Assembly: GCF_042681825.1 (NCBI RefSeq)
Contig: NZ_JBHUGH010000009.1
Span: 62,001 to 126,000, forward strand
Origin: Halodurantibacterium flavum
GTDB lineage: Bacteria; Pseudomonadota; Alphaproteobacteria; Rhodobacterales; Rhodobacteraceae
Length of the DNA stretch: 64,000 nucleotides
Direction of reading: 5' to 3'
A program made the position numbers and the translations under genes. Positions 47,629 to 56,804 of the stretch are shown here, piece by piece. Positions within the stretch are counted from its first letter, which is position 1. Every line of letters starts with the position of its first letter. The notes beneath the pieces were generated by a model, which did not search any database, was not told the origin of the DNA, and was given only the letters and a program-made list of their open reading frames with translations.

Positions 47629-47690
47629 GAACGTGGCGCTTTGTTACCGGATTGCGGGCCACGTTAAACATGCCGCTAAAAGGGTCTGGC
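47629..47690 (+). ncRNA. SAM-II riboswitch upstream of metZ
   Basis: Stem P1 is CGTGGC (47632-47637) pairing with GCCACG (47658-47663). The loop contains TTTGTTACCGGATTGC, and after P1 comes TTAAACATGCCGCTAAAAGGG split here as TTAAAC and GCTAAAAGGG. These are the conserved pieces of the SAM-II H-type pseudoknot found before met genes in alphaproteobacteria. Binding of S-adenosylmethionine would lower metZ expression, usually by hiding the ribosome site. Confidence 0.85.
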
Positions 47691-47738
47691 TTGCCCTCGC
47701 CCTGACCGGTGGGGGCTTTTTCTATTGTGGGGGCGGCG

Positions 47739-48920
47739 ATGTCGCAGAACTGGAAGACGCGGACGAAACTGGTGCATACGGGCGCAAGGCGCAGCCAGTA
47801 CGGTGAGATGTCCGAGGCGATCTTCCTCACCCAGGGGTTCGTCTACGAGACCGCCGAACAGGCCGAGGCCCGCTTTGTCGAGGCCGGGCCGGACGAATTC
47901 ATCTATGCCCGCTATGGCAATCCGACCGTCGCCATGTTCGAGGACCGGATGGCCGCGATCGAGGGGACCGAGGATGCATTCGCCACCGCATCCGGCATGG
48001 CGGCCGTCAACGGCGCGCTGATGTCGATGCTCAAGGCGGGCGATCACGTCGTCTCGGCCCGCGCGCTGTTCGGGTCCTGCCTTTACATCCTCGAAGAGAT
48101 CCTGGCCCGTTTCGGGGTCGAGATCACGCTGGTCGACGGCACCGATCTGGACCAGTGGCGCGCCGCCGTCCGGCCCGGCACCCGCGCCGTGTTCTTCGAA
48201 AGCGTTTCGAACCCCACGCTGGAGGTGATCGACATCCGCGCCGTGGCCGAGATCGCCCACACGGTGGGCGCGCTGGTGGTGGTCGACAATGTCTTTGCGA
48301 CGCCGATCTATTCCCGCGCCGTCGAGCTGGGTGCCGATGTGGTGGTCTATTCGACGACCAAGCATATCGACGGGCAGGGGCGCTGTCTGGGCGGCGTGGT
48401 CTGCGGCAGCAAGGAGTTCATCCGCAAGACGCTTGAGACCTATCTCAAGCACACCGGCGCCGCGATGAGCCCGTTCAACGCCTGGGTCATGCTCAAGGGG
48501 CTCGAAACGCTCGACCTGCGGGTCCGGGCGCAGGCCGAAAGCGCCGAAACCATCGCCCGGGCACTGGAAGGCGACGCGCGGATCGCCCGTGTGCTGCACC
48601 CGTTCCTCGACAGCCACCCCCAGGCGGCCCTTGCGCGCGGGATGATGGACAAGGGGGGGACGGTCCTTTCGATCGACCTCGCCGGGGGCAAGGAGGCCGC
48701 TTTCAGGTTCCTCAACGCGCTGGAAATCTTCAAGATCACCAACAATCTCGGCGATTCCAAAAGCCTTGTGACCCATCCGGCCACGACGACGCATCAGCGC
48801 CTGCCTGACGACCAGAAGGCCCTTCTGGGCATCACCCCCGGCCTGATCCGCATCAGCATCGGGCTGGAGGATACCGACGATCTGCTCGCCGATCTGCGGC
48901 AGGCGCTCGACAAGGTCTGA
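47739..48920 (+). CDS. metZ: O-succinylhomoserine sulfhydrylase
   Basis: A PLP enzyme making homocysteine from O-succinylhomoserine and sulphide (393 aa). It begins WKTRTKLVHTGARRSQYGEM, with SEAIFLTQGFVYETAEQAEA and YARYGNPTVAMFEDRMAAIE. The PLP lysine lies in VVYSTTKHIDGQGRCLGGVV, and SLVTHPATTTHQRL and GLIRISIGLEDTDDLLADL complete the Cys/Met-metabolism family pattern. The start is ATG 47739 behind a GGGGG tract; a GTG at 47709 is less likely. The SAM-II riboswitch ends about 50 bp upstream, confirming the methionine role. Confidence 0.93.
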   Translation: MSQNWKTRTKLVHTGARRSQYGEMSEAIFLTQGFVYETAEQAEARFVEAGPDEFIYARYGNPTVAMFEDRMAAIEGTEDAFATASGMAAVNGALMSMLKAGDHVVSARALFGSCLYILEEILARFGVEITLVDGTDLDQWRAAVRPGTRAVFFESVSNPTLEVIDIRAVAEIAHTVGALVVVDNVFATPIYSRAVELGADVVVYSTTKHIDGQGRCLGGVVCGSKEFIRKTLETYLKHTGAAMSPFNAWVMLKGLETLDLRVRAQAESAETIARALEGDARIARVLHPFLDSHPQAALARGMMDKGGTVLSIDLAGGKEAAFRFLNALEIFKITNNLGDSKSLVTHPATTTHQRLPDDQKALLGITPGLIRISIGLEDTDDLLADLRQALDKV

Positions 48921-48946
48921 TCCTCGGAAGAAGAAGCAAAATGGTT

Positions 48947-48988
48947 GGACTTCGGCCCGCGCACCCCCACATAAGGCGCGGGCCGTCC
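48947..48988 (+). terminator. Strong hairpin between metZ and folE2
   Basis: GGCCCGCGC (48954-48962) pairs with GCGCGGGCC (48976-48984) around a 13-nt loop, extended by GGAC/GTCC across a TTC bulge. It lies 26 bp after metZ and 17 bp before folE2. It could end metZ transcription or act in the folE2 leader. Confidence 0.45.
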
Positions 48989-49005
48989 AGAGGAGAGGGG
49001 ACGAG

Positions 49006-50100
49006 ATGAACATCCATACGCCCGAGATCGAGCGCAAGCCGACCCGGCAGGAGGCCGAAGCGGCCCTTGCCGTCCTGCGCCAATGGGCCGACCGGTCGAG
49101 CGATGCCGAGATTGCGGCGCTCGATCCCTCCGTCGCGAACCTGATGCAGGGGCAGGTGCCCTATCCGCAACTGCGCCGCGACTATCCCCACGACTTTGTC
49201 GTCGATGCGGCCTACAAGGCGGGCCTGCCCGACCTGCAGAACGGCCCGTCGAGCCTGATCAAGGGCGCACGCCGTCAGATCCAGCATGTGGGCATTTCCA
49301 ACTTCCGTCTCCCGATCCGGTTCCTGACCCGCGACAATGGCGAGGTGACGCTCGAAACCTCGGTCACCGGCACGGTGAGCCTCGAGGCCGAGAAGAAGGG
49401 CATCAACATGTCCCGGATCATGCGCAGCTTTTACAACCATGCGGAACGGAGCTTCAGTTTTCGCGTGGTCGAGGCGGCGCTCGATGACTACAAGTCGGAC
49501 CTGGAAAGCCTCGATGCGCGCATCCAGATGCGGTTTTCCTTTCCGATGAAGGTCATGTCGCTGCGGTCCGGGCTGCAGGGCTATCAGTATTACGACATCG
49601 CGCTGGAACTGGTGGAACGCGGCGGCGCGCGCAAGAAGATCATGCATCTGGACTATGTCTACAGCTCCACCTGCCCCTGCTCGCTGGAACTTTCGGAACA
49701 TGCGCGCCGGGTGCGGGGCCAGCTTGCCACGCCGCATTCGCAACGCTCGGTCGCCCGTATCTCGGTCGAGGTGCTGGGCGATGCGCGGCTCTGGTTCGAG
49801 GATCTGGTGGATCTGTGCCGGGGGGCGGTGCCCACGGAAACGCAGGTCATGGTCAAGCGCGAGGATGAACAGGCCTTCGCCGAACTGAACGCCGCGAATC
49901 CGATCTTTGTCGAGGATGCGGCCCGGTCTTTCTGCGACGTGCTGCAGCGCGACCCGCGCGTGGGCGATTTCCGCGTCATTGCCAGCCATCAGGAAAGCCT
50001 GCACAGCCATGACGCGGTGAGCGTGCTGACCGAGGGTGAGACCTTTGCGGCGGAAAGCCTCGATCCGAAGCTTTTCAACACGCTCTTTCACGTCGGCTGA
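49006..50100 (+). CDS. folE2: GTP cyclohydrolase I type B (FolE2)
   Basis: A 364-aa GCYH-IB that converts GTP to dihydroneopterin triphosphate for folate. It shows GISNFRLPIRFLTRDNG, TVSLEAEKKGINMSRIMRSF and LDYVYSSTCPCSLELSEHAR, the latter with the catalytic Cys, plus ATPHSQRSVARISVEV. Unlike FolE it works with several metals, and in many bacteria it is induced on zinc shortage, but I see no clear Zur box here. It complements folB and folP located 11-12 kb downstream. GAGGAGAGGGG precedes the ATG. Confidence 0.95.
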   Translation: MNIHTPEIERKPTRQEAEAALAVLRQWADRSSDAEIAALDPSVANLMQGQVPYPQLRRDYPHDFVVDAAYKAGLPDLQNGPSSLIKGARRQIQHVGISNFRLPIRFLTRDNGEVTLETSVTGTVSLEAEKKGINMSRIMRSFYNHAERSFSFRVVEAALDDYKSDLESLDARIQMRFSFPMKVMSLRSGLQGYQYYDIALELVERGGARKKIMHLDYVYSSTCPCSLELSEHARRVRGQLATPHSQRSVARISVEVLGDARLWFEDLVDLCRGAVPTETQVMVKREDEQAFAELNAANPIFVEDAARSFCDVLQRDPRVGDFRVIASHQESLHSHDAVSVLTEGETFAAESLDPKLFNTLFHVG

Positions 50101-50203
50101 CCGCCTTGCGGCGACCGGGTGTGGGAAAACCTGACGGCATCTTCGGGATGTCCCCGCGCGCGGTGGCTTGACACCTGACGCCGCCCCGGCCAAGCCTGCG
50201 CCG

Positions 50204-51652
50204 ATGTTTGATGTTCGCCCCGTCGGATATGTCATCGGCCTGCTTGTCGCGGTTCTCGGGGCGGCGATGCTGTTGCCCATGCTTGCCGATCTGGCGCGGG
50301 GCGATCCGCATTGGCTGGTCTTCCTCGAATGTGCGATCATCACCGGCCTTTCGGGGGGGCTCATCGCGCTTGCCTGTTCGAACAGCCTCGGGCGCGGATT
50401 GACCATCCAACAGTCCTTTCTTCTGACGACCGGGGTCTGGGTGGCGCTGCCGGCCTTCGGGGCGCTTCCGTTCATGCTGGGGGTGCCGGGGGCGAGTTTC
50501 ACCGATGCGGTCTTCGAGGCCATGTCGGGCATGACGACGACCGGCGCGACCGTGTTCGTGGGGCTGGACGACATGCCGGCCGGCACGCTCTTGTGGCGGG
50601 GGCTCTTGCAATGGCTCGGCGGGCTCGGGATCGTGATCGTCGCGCTGATCTTCCTGCCGGTGATGAAGGTCGGGGGGATGCAGTATTTCCGGTCCGAGGG
50701 GTTCGACACGCTGGGCAAGATCCTGCCGCGCGCGCTCGATATCTCTTCCGCGCTGATCCAAGTCTATGTCGCGCTGACGCTGGCCTGCATGGTCGTCTAT
50801 GTCATGGTCGGGATGAGCACGTTCGACGCCCTTGTCCACGCGCTGACCACCATCGCCACGGGCGGGTTTTCCACCTACGACGCCTCATTCGGGCGGTTCA
50901 TCGGCCCGGCGGAATACGCGTCTTCGGTGTTCATGATCCTCGCGACGCTGCCCTTCATCCGCTATGTGCAGGTGCTGAACGGGACGGCCATGCCGCTCTT
51001 TCGCGACCTTCAGGTCCGGGCCTATCTGCGCTGGATCGGCTATGCGATCGGCGTCACGGTGATCTACCGCATCGCGGTCGAGGATGTGGGCCTCGCCGAG
51101 GCGCTGCGGGAATCGACCTTCAACATCATCAGCATCTTTTCCGGCACCGGCTACGGCAGCACCGATGTGACGCAATGGGGCGCCTTCCCCTTTGTCGTCC
51201 TGATCGTGGTGGGGATGATCGGCGGCTGCACATCCTCCACCGGCTGTTCGGTCAAGGTCTTCCGCTATCTCGTGCTGATCGAGGGGATACGCGCCCAGCT
51301 TCGCCGCATCCAGAGCCCGAACCGCGTGATCCCCGTGCGGCTGGGCGGCCAAGCCGTGGGCGAGGATGTGGTGAACTCGGTCATCGTGCTCTTCACCTGC
51401 TTCATCCTGACCTTCGGGCTGACGGCGGTGGGCCTTTCGATGACCGGCCTGCCGACGCTGCCCGCGATCACCGCCGCCTGGACGGCGGTGTTCAACATCG
51501 GTCCTGTGTTCGGCGCGGGCGTCGGCCCCACCGGGGCGATGGACGCCTTTCCGACGGCGGCGAAATGGCTGATGATCTTTGCCATGCTGCTCGGCCGGTT
51601 GGAGCTTCTGACCGTGTTCGTCCTCTTTCTGCCCCGCTTCTGGCGCGGCTAG
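50204..51652 (+). CDS. trkH: TrkH-family potassium uptake protein
   Basis: A 482-aa K+ channel-like subunit of the Trk system. Four pore repeats are seen: MSGMTTTGATVFVGLDDMPA, LTTIATGGFSTYDASFGRFI, IISIFSGTGYGSTDVTQWGA and FNIGPVFGAGVGPTGAMDAF. The Gly in each is the selectivity-filter residue. GMIGGCTSSTGCSVKVFRYL is also typical. ATG 50204 is chosen; a TTG at 50168 would add 12 residues. Its TAG stop shares the tetranucleotide CTAG with the stop of the convergent protease-like gene. The TrkA partner is not in the window. Confidence 0.92.
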   Translation: MFDVRPVGYVIGLLVAVLGAAMLLPMLADLARGDPHWLVFLECAIITGLSGGLIALACSNSLGRGLTIQQSFLLTTGVWVALPAFGALPFMLGVPGASFTDAVFEAMSGMTTTGATVFVGLDDMPAGTLLWRGLLQWLGGLGIVIVALIFLPVMKVGGMQYFRSEGFDTLGKILPRALDISSALIQVYVALTLACMVVYVMVGMSTFDALVHALTTIATGGFSTYDASFGRFIGPAEYASSVFMILATLPFIRYVQVLNGTAMPLFRDLQVRAYLRWIGYAIGVTVIYRIAVEDVGLAEALRESTFNIISIFSGTGYGSTDVTQWGAFPFVVLIVVGMIGGCTSSTGCSVKVFRYLVLIEGIRAQLRRIQSPNRVIPVRLGGQAVGEDVVNSVIVLFTCFILTFGLTAVGLSMTGLPTLPAITAAWTAVFNIGPVFGAGVGPTGAMDAFPTAAKWLMIFAMLLGRLELLTVFVLFLPRFWRG

Positions 51653-53052
51653 TTCCAGCAGGACACCAGCGGCGTGATGCGCCCCGCCAGTGCGGCCAGA
51701 TCGGCGGGGTCGAGCGTGCTGTGCCGCTCGCTCTCGGCAATCGGGATGCCCGCCGCGCGCAGGCGTTCCGCCAATGCCGCCGCAGGCAGTGCATAGGCGA
51801 CCTCTTGGGGCAAAAGGCGGGCATCCGTTCCCGCGGGCAGGACCATGCCCAGCACGGCGCCGCTTTCATCCAGCACCGGCCCACCCTCGTCGCCTTCGGC
51901 AAGTTGCAGCGTCAGGCGGGCGCGGCGGTCGTTTTCCAGCGCCGCAAGCCGCCCGAAGCTCAGCGCCGGCCGGCTCATCACCTCGCCGAAGGAATAGCCG
52001 GCTGCCGCCAGTTCGACCTGCGGCGCGGGGGGACGGGTGCGGAACTCGGCCGAGCCCTGCGGCGCCAGCGCCTGATCCGGGCGCAGCACGGCGAGCCCCA
52101 GCGCCGCGTCCTCCAGCGTCACCGTCGCGGCGTGGCTGTGGTCGATTGTGACGCGCCCGCAGCCCGCCACCACCGCAAGGCTGGTCGCGACATCGCCCCG
52201 GCTGTTGAGGTAGATCCCGCTTGCGCTGCGCCGGGGCGCGATGTCGCCGGTGTCGGGCAAAAGCGTGCCGGGTGTTTCCGTTGTCGTTTCTTCGCCGGGT
52301 CCGGCGCCGGGTGGATCGGGCAGCGCAGTCTCTTCCCCCGGCGTCGGCAGAACGGTGATCTGCAAGGCCTCCGGTTCCGCTATCGGTTCGGGCGGGAGGG
52401 TCGCCAGAAGCTCTGCGCGCTGCTGGCTGGTCAGGACGCCCGTCGGCTCATGGCCCTGCGCGGCTTGCCACCCGGCCATCGCGCTGCGCGTGCCGGGACC
52501 AAAGGCCGCATCCACCGCCCCGCCATAGAAGCCCTGCGCCTGCAGCGCCTCTTGCAGCCGCGCCCGCGCATCCCTGTCCAGCCTGCCTTCCGAGGCAAGC
52601 GCCTCGCCGACGGTCTCGCTGTCCGTCGCGGGGGGTGGCTCGGTCCCGTCGGGAAAGACCTCCACCACCGGCAGGTCGCGGGTCAGGGGCTCGGCAGGGG
52701 CTGCGCCCGGGCGGGCCGCGGCGAGCGGCCAGTAGCGCTGGCCAAAGCCGCGCCCGTCCACGATGTAGCTGTCCGGAGGCACCCGGTTGCCCTGCAACAG
52801 CGTCTGCAACTGCGCCTCGGCCTCGGGGCGGGAAAAGGGGCCAAGCGCGATCGCATACCAGCCCGAAGGCAGGCGGAACCCGTTCACCCGGTCCAGACGG
52901 GCCGCCCAGGCCCGTGCCTGTGCCTCGGCCTCGCGCAGCGTGGGCCGGGCCTCGATCTGCACCCAGGCCTGGTCCTGCGCGTCGGCGGGCCGCCCGGATG
53001 TCGCAAGGCTGACCACCGCCACCATCAGCGCCACGCATAGCCGTTTGAACAC
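51649..53052 (-). CDS. Exported SPOR / peptidoglycan-binding / trypsin-like protein with degenerate active site
   Basis: A 467-aa protein. Signal peptide about residues 1-24 (FKRLCVALMVAVVSLATSGR, then PADAQ). A SPOR-like domain follows (about 28-95, QIEARPTLREAEAQARAWAA and GFRLPSGWYAIALGPFSRPE). Next is a PG_binding_1 repeat (about 155-215, LQEALQAQGFYGGAVDAAFG, PGTRSAMAGWQ). The C-terminal third is a trypsin/HtrA-like fold in which the usual GDSGGP is GDEGGPVLDESGAVLGMVLP, and the histidine loop reads VATSLAVVAGCGRVTIDHS without the normal His. It is therefore probably not a protease but a cell-wall-bound scaffold. The start is GTG 53050-53052, with GGAGG upstream. Confidence 0.78.
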   Translation of the reverse strand: MFKRLCVALMVAVVSLATSGRPADAQDQAWVQIEARPTLREAEAQARAWAARLDRVNGFRLPSGWYAIALGPFSRPEAEAQLQTLLQGNRVPPDSYIVDGRGFGQRYWPLAAARPGAAPAEPLTRDLPVVEVFPDGTEPPPATDSETVGEALASEGRLDRDARARLQEALQAQGFYGGAVDAAFGPGTRSAMAGWQAAQGHEPTGVLTSQQRAELLATLPPEPIAEPEALQITVLPTPGEETALPDPPGAGPGEETTTETPGTLLPDTGDIAPRRSASGIYLNSRGDVATSLAVVAGCGRVTIDHSHAATVTLEDAALGLAVLRPDQALAPQGSAEFRTRPPAPQVELAAAGYSFGEVMSRPALSFGRLAALENDRRARLTLQLAEGDEGGPVLDESGAVLGMVLPAGTDARLLPQEVAYALPAAALAERLRAAGIPIAESERHSTLDPADLAALAGRITPLVSCWN

Positions 53053-53238
53053 CGCCCCACCTCCGTCGTTCCGATTCACCGGCGACACTAGCGGAACCGG
53101 GCCGCATGTGCAGCCCCCCCGGGGGGGCGCAGGCGCCCCCCCCCTTGCCGTCTTGACCGTGCGCGCAGGCGCCCCTGCCGCATTGACCCTGCGCGCAGCC
53201 TTGCCTATTGAACGCATGCTTTCCGGAACGAGGCACCG

Positions 53239-54192
53239 ATGACCCAATCCCCCACGACCCCACGCAGCTTTCAGGAAATAATCCTGCGGCTTCAGTCCTA
53301 CTGGGCGTCCCGGGGCTGCGCCGTGTTGCAGCCCTATGACATGGAGGTGGGTGCGGGCACGTTCCACCCGGCGACGACGCTGCGCGCGCTCGGCAGCCGC
53401 GCCTGGGCGGCGGCCTATGTCCAGCCCTCGCGGCGTCCGACGGACGGGCGCTATGGGGAAAACCCCAATCGGCTGCAGCATTACTATCAGTATCAGGTGC
53501 TGATCAAACCGTCGCCCCCCGACCTGCAGGAGCTTTACCTGGGCAGCCTGCGCGCCATCGGGATCGACGACAGCCTGCATGACATCCGCTTTGTCGAGGA
53601 TGACTGGGAAAGCCCGACGCTCGGCGCCTGGGGTCTTGGGTGGGAGGTCTGGTGCGACGGGATGGAGGTGAGCCAGTTCACCTATTTCCAGCAGGTCGGC
53701 GGCCATGACTGCCGCCCCGTCTCGGGTGAACTGACCTATGGTCTGGAACGGCTGGCGATGTATGTGCTGGGCGTGGATCATGTGATGGACATGCCCTTCA
53801 ACGACCCGCAATCGCCGATCCCGCTGAGCTATGGCGATGTCTTCCGCCAGACGGAGCAGGAATACAGCCGCTGGAATTTCGACGTGGCCGATACCGACAT
53901 GCTGTTCCAGCATTTCCGCGATGCCGAGGCGGAATGCGACCGCATCCTGTCCACACCCCTGACCGACAAGGCCGGGCGCGCGATCATCATGGCGCATCCC
54001 GCCTATGACCAGTGCATCAAGGCAAGCCACCTGTTCAACCTGCTCGACGCGCGGGGCGTGATTTCCGTGACGGAACGGCAGGCCTATATCGGCCGGGTGC
54101 GGGCGCTGGCGAAACGCTGCGCCGATGCCTTTGTCCAGACCGAGGCAGGCGGCGCACAGCCGGATGAGGCGCAGGCCGGGGACGCGGCATGA
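53239..54192 (+). CDS. glyQ: Glycyl-tRNA synthetase alpha subunit
   Basis: 317-aa catalytic subunit of the alpha2beta2 bacterial GlyRS. It starts FQEIILRLQSYWASRGCAVL and QPYDMEVGAGTFHPATTLRA, with AAYVQPSRRPTDGRYGENPN (motif 2 region), QYQVLIKPSPPDLQELYLGS and SQFTYFQQVGGHDCRPVSGE, all classic GlyQ. The acidic Ala-rich tail (QPDEAQAGDAA) is extra. Its stop overlaps the next gene by ATGA. Confidence 0.97.
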   Translation: MTQSPTTPRSFQEIILRLQSYWASRGCAVLQPYDMEVGAGTFHPATTLRALGSRAWAAAYVQPSRRPTDGRYGENPNRLQHYYQYQVLIKPSPPDLQELYLGSLRAIGIDDSLHDIRFVEDDWESPTLGAWGLGWEVWCDGMEVSQFTYFQQVGGHDCRPVSGELTYGLERLAMYVLGVDHVMDMPFNDPQSPIPLSYGDVFRQTEQEYSRWNFDVADTDMLFQHFRDAEAECDRILSTPLTDKAGRAIIMAHPAYDQCIKASHLFNLLDARGVISVTERQAYIGRVRALAKRCADAFVQTEAGGAQPDEAQAGDAA

Positions 54193-54653
54193 ACGGGCGC
54201 ATCCTTGGCGTTGCGGTCCTCGGGGCGGCGCTTCTGGGCGGGGGCCTCATGTATTACATGCAGGTCTATGCGTTCTACCGCCCCGTGACCGAGGAAGAGG
54301 CCGCGATCGCCCTTGTCCCCGCGGGTGAGGAGACGCCCGTGCCGGTTCCCGTCCTCGATTTCGACGGGATCGACGCGAACAGCTCGCCCCTGCGGTTCCG
54401 TGCCTGTTTCAGCATCACGCCGGAAACCCGCGCGCTCGACTTTGCGCCCTACCCGCAGGCCGAGCCGCTGAATGCGCCGAACTGGTTTTCCTGCTTCGAT
54501 GCAGCCGAACTCGGCGCCGATCTGGTGGCGGGGCGGGCCGAGGCCTGGCTTTCCGTGCCCGAGATCGCCCCCGGCGTGGACCGTGTGGTGGCCGTCTATT
54601 CCGATGGCCGGGCTTTTGCCTGGCATCAGCTCAACGATAGTCTGAGGGACTGA
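54189..54653 (+). CDS. Membrane-anchored protein between glyQ and glyS, 154 aa
   Basis: One N-terminal helix (about residues 5-25, ILGVAVLGAALLGGGLMYYM) anchors a soluble domain with two cysteines (RFRACFSITPETRA and APNWFSCFDAAELG) that could pair outside the cytoplasm. I recognise it as the conserved unknown family that sits between glyQ and glyS in Rhodobacterales (DUF6446, recalled and not checked). It overlaps glyQ by 4 bp and ends 3 bp before glyS. Function unknown. Confidence 0.8.
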   Translation: MNGRILGVAVLGAALLGGGLMYYMQVYAFYRPVTEEEAAIALVPAGEETPVPVPVLDFDGIDANSSPLRFRACFSITPETRALDFAPYPQAEPLNAPNWFSCFDAAELGADLVAGRAEAWLSVPEIAPGVDRVVAVYSDGRAFAWHQLNDSLRD

Positions 54654-54656
54654 CCG

Positions 54657-56750
54657 ATGCCCGATCTTCTCATCGAACTCTTCTCCGAAGAGATCCCGGC
54701 GCGGATGCAGGCCCGGGCGGCCGAGGACCTGAGGCGCCTTGTCACCGACGGGCTGGTCGAGGCCGGGCTGACCTATGCGGGTGCGGCGGCCTTTGCCACG
54801 CCCCGGCGTCTGGCACTGACCGTGCAGGGCCTGACCGCCGAAAGCCCCACCACGCGCGAGGAACGCAAAGGCCCCCGCGCCGACGCGCCCGAACAGGCGA
54901 TCGAGGGGTTCTGCCGCTCGACCGGGCTTGCGCGCGACCAGCTGGAACTGCGCGACGCGGGCAAGGCGCAGGTCTATTTCGCGGTGCTGACCCGCCCGGG
55001 CCGCAAGGCCGCCGGGATCGTGGCGGAGGTGCTCGAGCACGCGATCCGCAATTTTCCCTGGCCCAAATCCATGCGCTGGGGCAGCGGCAGCCTGCGCTGG
55101 GTGCGCCCGCTGCACTCGATTCTCTGCATCCTGACGGATGAAGCAGGGGCCGAGATCGTCCCGCTGGAGATCGACGGCATCAGGGCCGGCAACACCACCC
55201 AGGGCCACCGCTTCATGGCGCCGGCCGTCTTTGCGGTGACGGGGTTCGACGATTATCAGGCGAAACTGAAGCGCGCGCATGTGCTCCTTGACGCCGCCGA
55301 ACGCCAGGACACGATCCGGGCCGAGGCCACGAACATGGCCTTTGCCCAAGGCTTGGAGATCGTCGAGGATAACGGCCTGCTGGCCGAGGTCGCGGGGCTT
55401 GTGGAATGGCCGGTCGTCCTGATGGGGCGGATTGGCGAGGAGTTTCTGGAACTCCCGCCCGAGGTGCTGCGGACCTCGATGAAAGAGCATCAGAAGTTCT
55501 TTTCGGTCCGCAATCCGAAAACCGGGCGGATCGAGCGTTTCGTGACCGTGGCAAACCGCACCACCGCCGATCACGGCGAAACGATCCTGCGCGGCAACCA
55601 GAAGGTGCTGTCGGCGCGGCTGTCGGATGCGCGGTTCTTCTGGGAAAACGACCTTCGCATTGCGAAGGAAGGCATGGGCGTGTGGCTGGAGGGGCTGAAA
55701 TCGGTGACCTTCCACAACAAGCTTGGCTCGCAGCACGCGCGGATCGAACGGATCGCGGCGCTGGCGCGGGTGCTTGCCCCGCAGGTGGGCGCGGATACCG
55801 GTCTGGCGGAACAGGCAGCGCGCGTCGCCAAGGCCGACCTCCGGTCCGGCATGGTGGGCGAGTTTCCGGAGCTTCAGGGCGTCATGGGCGGCTATTACGC
55901 CCGCGCCGCCGGCCTGCCCGATGCGGTGGCCGCGGCCTGCGCCGCGCATTATTCCCCGCTGGGCCCCTCCGATGACGTGCCGTCGGACCCCGTTTCAGTT
56001 GCGGTGGCGCTGGCCGACAAGCTCGATACGCTGGCAGGTTTCTGGGCCATCGACGAAAAACCGACCGGGTCCAAGGACCCCTACGCCCTGCGCCGCGCCG
56101 CGCTCGGCGTGATCCGGCTGGTGCTGGCCAACGGTCTGCGGCTGCGGTTGTCGCCGCTCATAGCCGAGGCGGCAGCGCCTTGCCTTCAGGCGGCAGGCGG
56201 CGGTGATGCGACAGGTGCCGAGGGCGACCTCCTCGCCTTCTTCCACGACCGGCTCAAGGTGTTCCTGCGCGATCAGGGCATCCGGCATGACGTGATCGAC
56301 GCCTGTCTTGCGATGCCGGGCAGTGATGACCTGACGCTTCTGGTGCGGCGGGCCGAGGCGCTGGCGGCCTTTCTCAAGACCGATGACGGCGAGAACCTGC
56401 TGCAGGGGTTCCGGCGCGCGAACAACATCCTCACCCAGGCCGAGGAACGGGATGGGGTGGAATATTCATTCGGCCCCGATCCCCGTCTGGCCGATGGCCC
56501 CGAGGAAACGGCGCTTTTCGCCGCGCTCGACCGCGCCGAAGGGGCGATTGCCCCCGCGCTTGCCGCTGAGGATTTCGCCGCCGCGATGGGGGCCATGGCG
56601 GCGTTGCGCCGGCCCATCGACGCCTTTTTCGAGGCGGTGCAGGTCAACAGCGACAACGCCATCGTGCGGCGGAACCGGCTGAACCTCTTGCATCGCATCC
56701 GGGCGATCTGTGGCGGCGTGGCCGATCTGACAAAGGTGGCCGGTGCGTAA
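54657..56750 (+). CDS. glyS: Glycyl-tRNA synthetase beta subunit
   Basis: 697-aa tRNA-binding subunit. It begins DLLIELFSEEIPARMQARAA, a near-invariant GlyS N-terminus, then FATPRRLALTVQGLTAESP, WPKSMRWGSGSLRWVRPLHS and SMKEHQKFFSVRNPKTGRIE. The HD-like and anticodon regions include VAVALADKLDTLAGFWAIDE, PTGSKDPYALRRAALGVIRL and a C-terminal RRNRLNLLHRIRAI. Co-transcribed with glyQ and the intervening membrane protein gene. Confidence 0.97.
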   Translation: MPDLLIELFSEEIPARMQARAAEDLRRLVTDGLVEAGLTYAGAAAFATPRRLALTVQGLTAESPTTREERKGPRADAPEQAIEGFCRSTGLARDQLELRDAGKAQVYFAVLTRPGRKAAGIVAEVLEHAIRNFPWPKSMRWGSGSLRWVRPLHSILCILTDEAGAEIVPLEIDGIRAGNTTQGHRFMAPAVFAVTGFDDYQAKLKRAHVLLDAAERQDTIRAEATNMAFAQGLEIVEDNGLLAEVAGLVEWPVVLMGRIGEEFLELPPEVLRTSMKEHQKFFSVRNPKTGRIERFVTVANRTTADHGETILRGNQKVLSARLSDARFFWENDLRIAKEGMGVWLEGLKSVTFHNKLGSQHARIERIAALARVLAPQVGADTGLAEQAARVAKADLRSGMVGEFPELQGVMGGYYARAAGLPDAVAAACAAHYSPLGPSDDVPSDPVSVAVALADKLDTLAGFWAIDEKPTGSKDPYALRRAALGVIRLVLANGLRLRLSPLIAEAAAPCLQAAGGGDATGAEGDLLAFFHDRLKVFLRDQGIRHDVIDACLAMPGSDDLTLLVRRAEALAAFLKTDDGENLLQGFRRANNILTQAEERDGVEYSFGPDPRLADGPEETALFAALDRAEGAIAPALAAEDFAAAMGAMAALRRPIDAFFEAVQVNSDNAIVRRNRLNLLHRIRAICGGVADLTKVAGA

Positions 56751-56804
56751 CGCATAGCGTGGCGTAACGCTTGTGCGGGGGCGGAAACGCCCTATTGTGC
56801 ATGG

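Noticed and set aside
50311..53040. 909-aa plus-strand open frame
   Set aside because: Crosses trkH in another frame and runs antisense to the protease-like gene; no recognisable domain.
53048..53072. GGAAC-N16-TGTT on the minus strand at the start of the SPOR/trypsin-like gene
   Set aside because: The -10 element falls on the GTG start codon, so transcription would begin inside the gene. Taken as a chance match and a reminder of the background rate.
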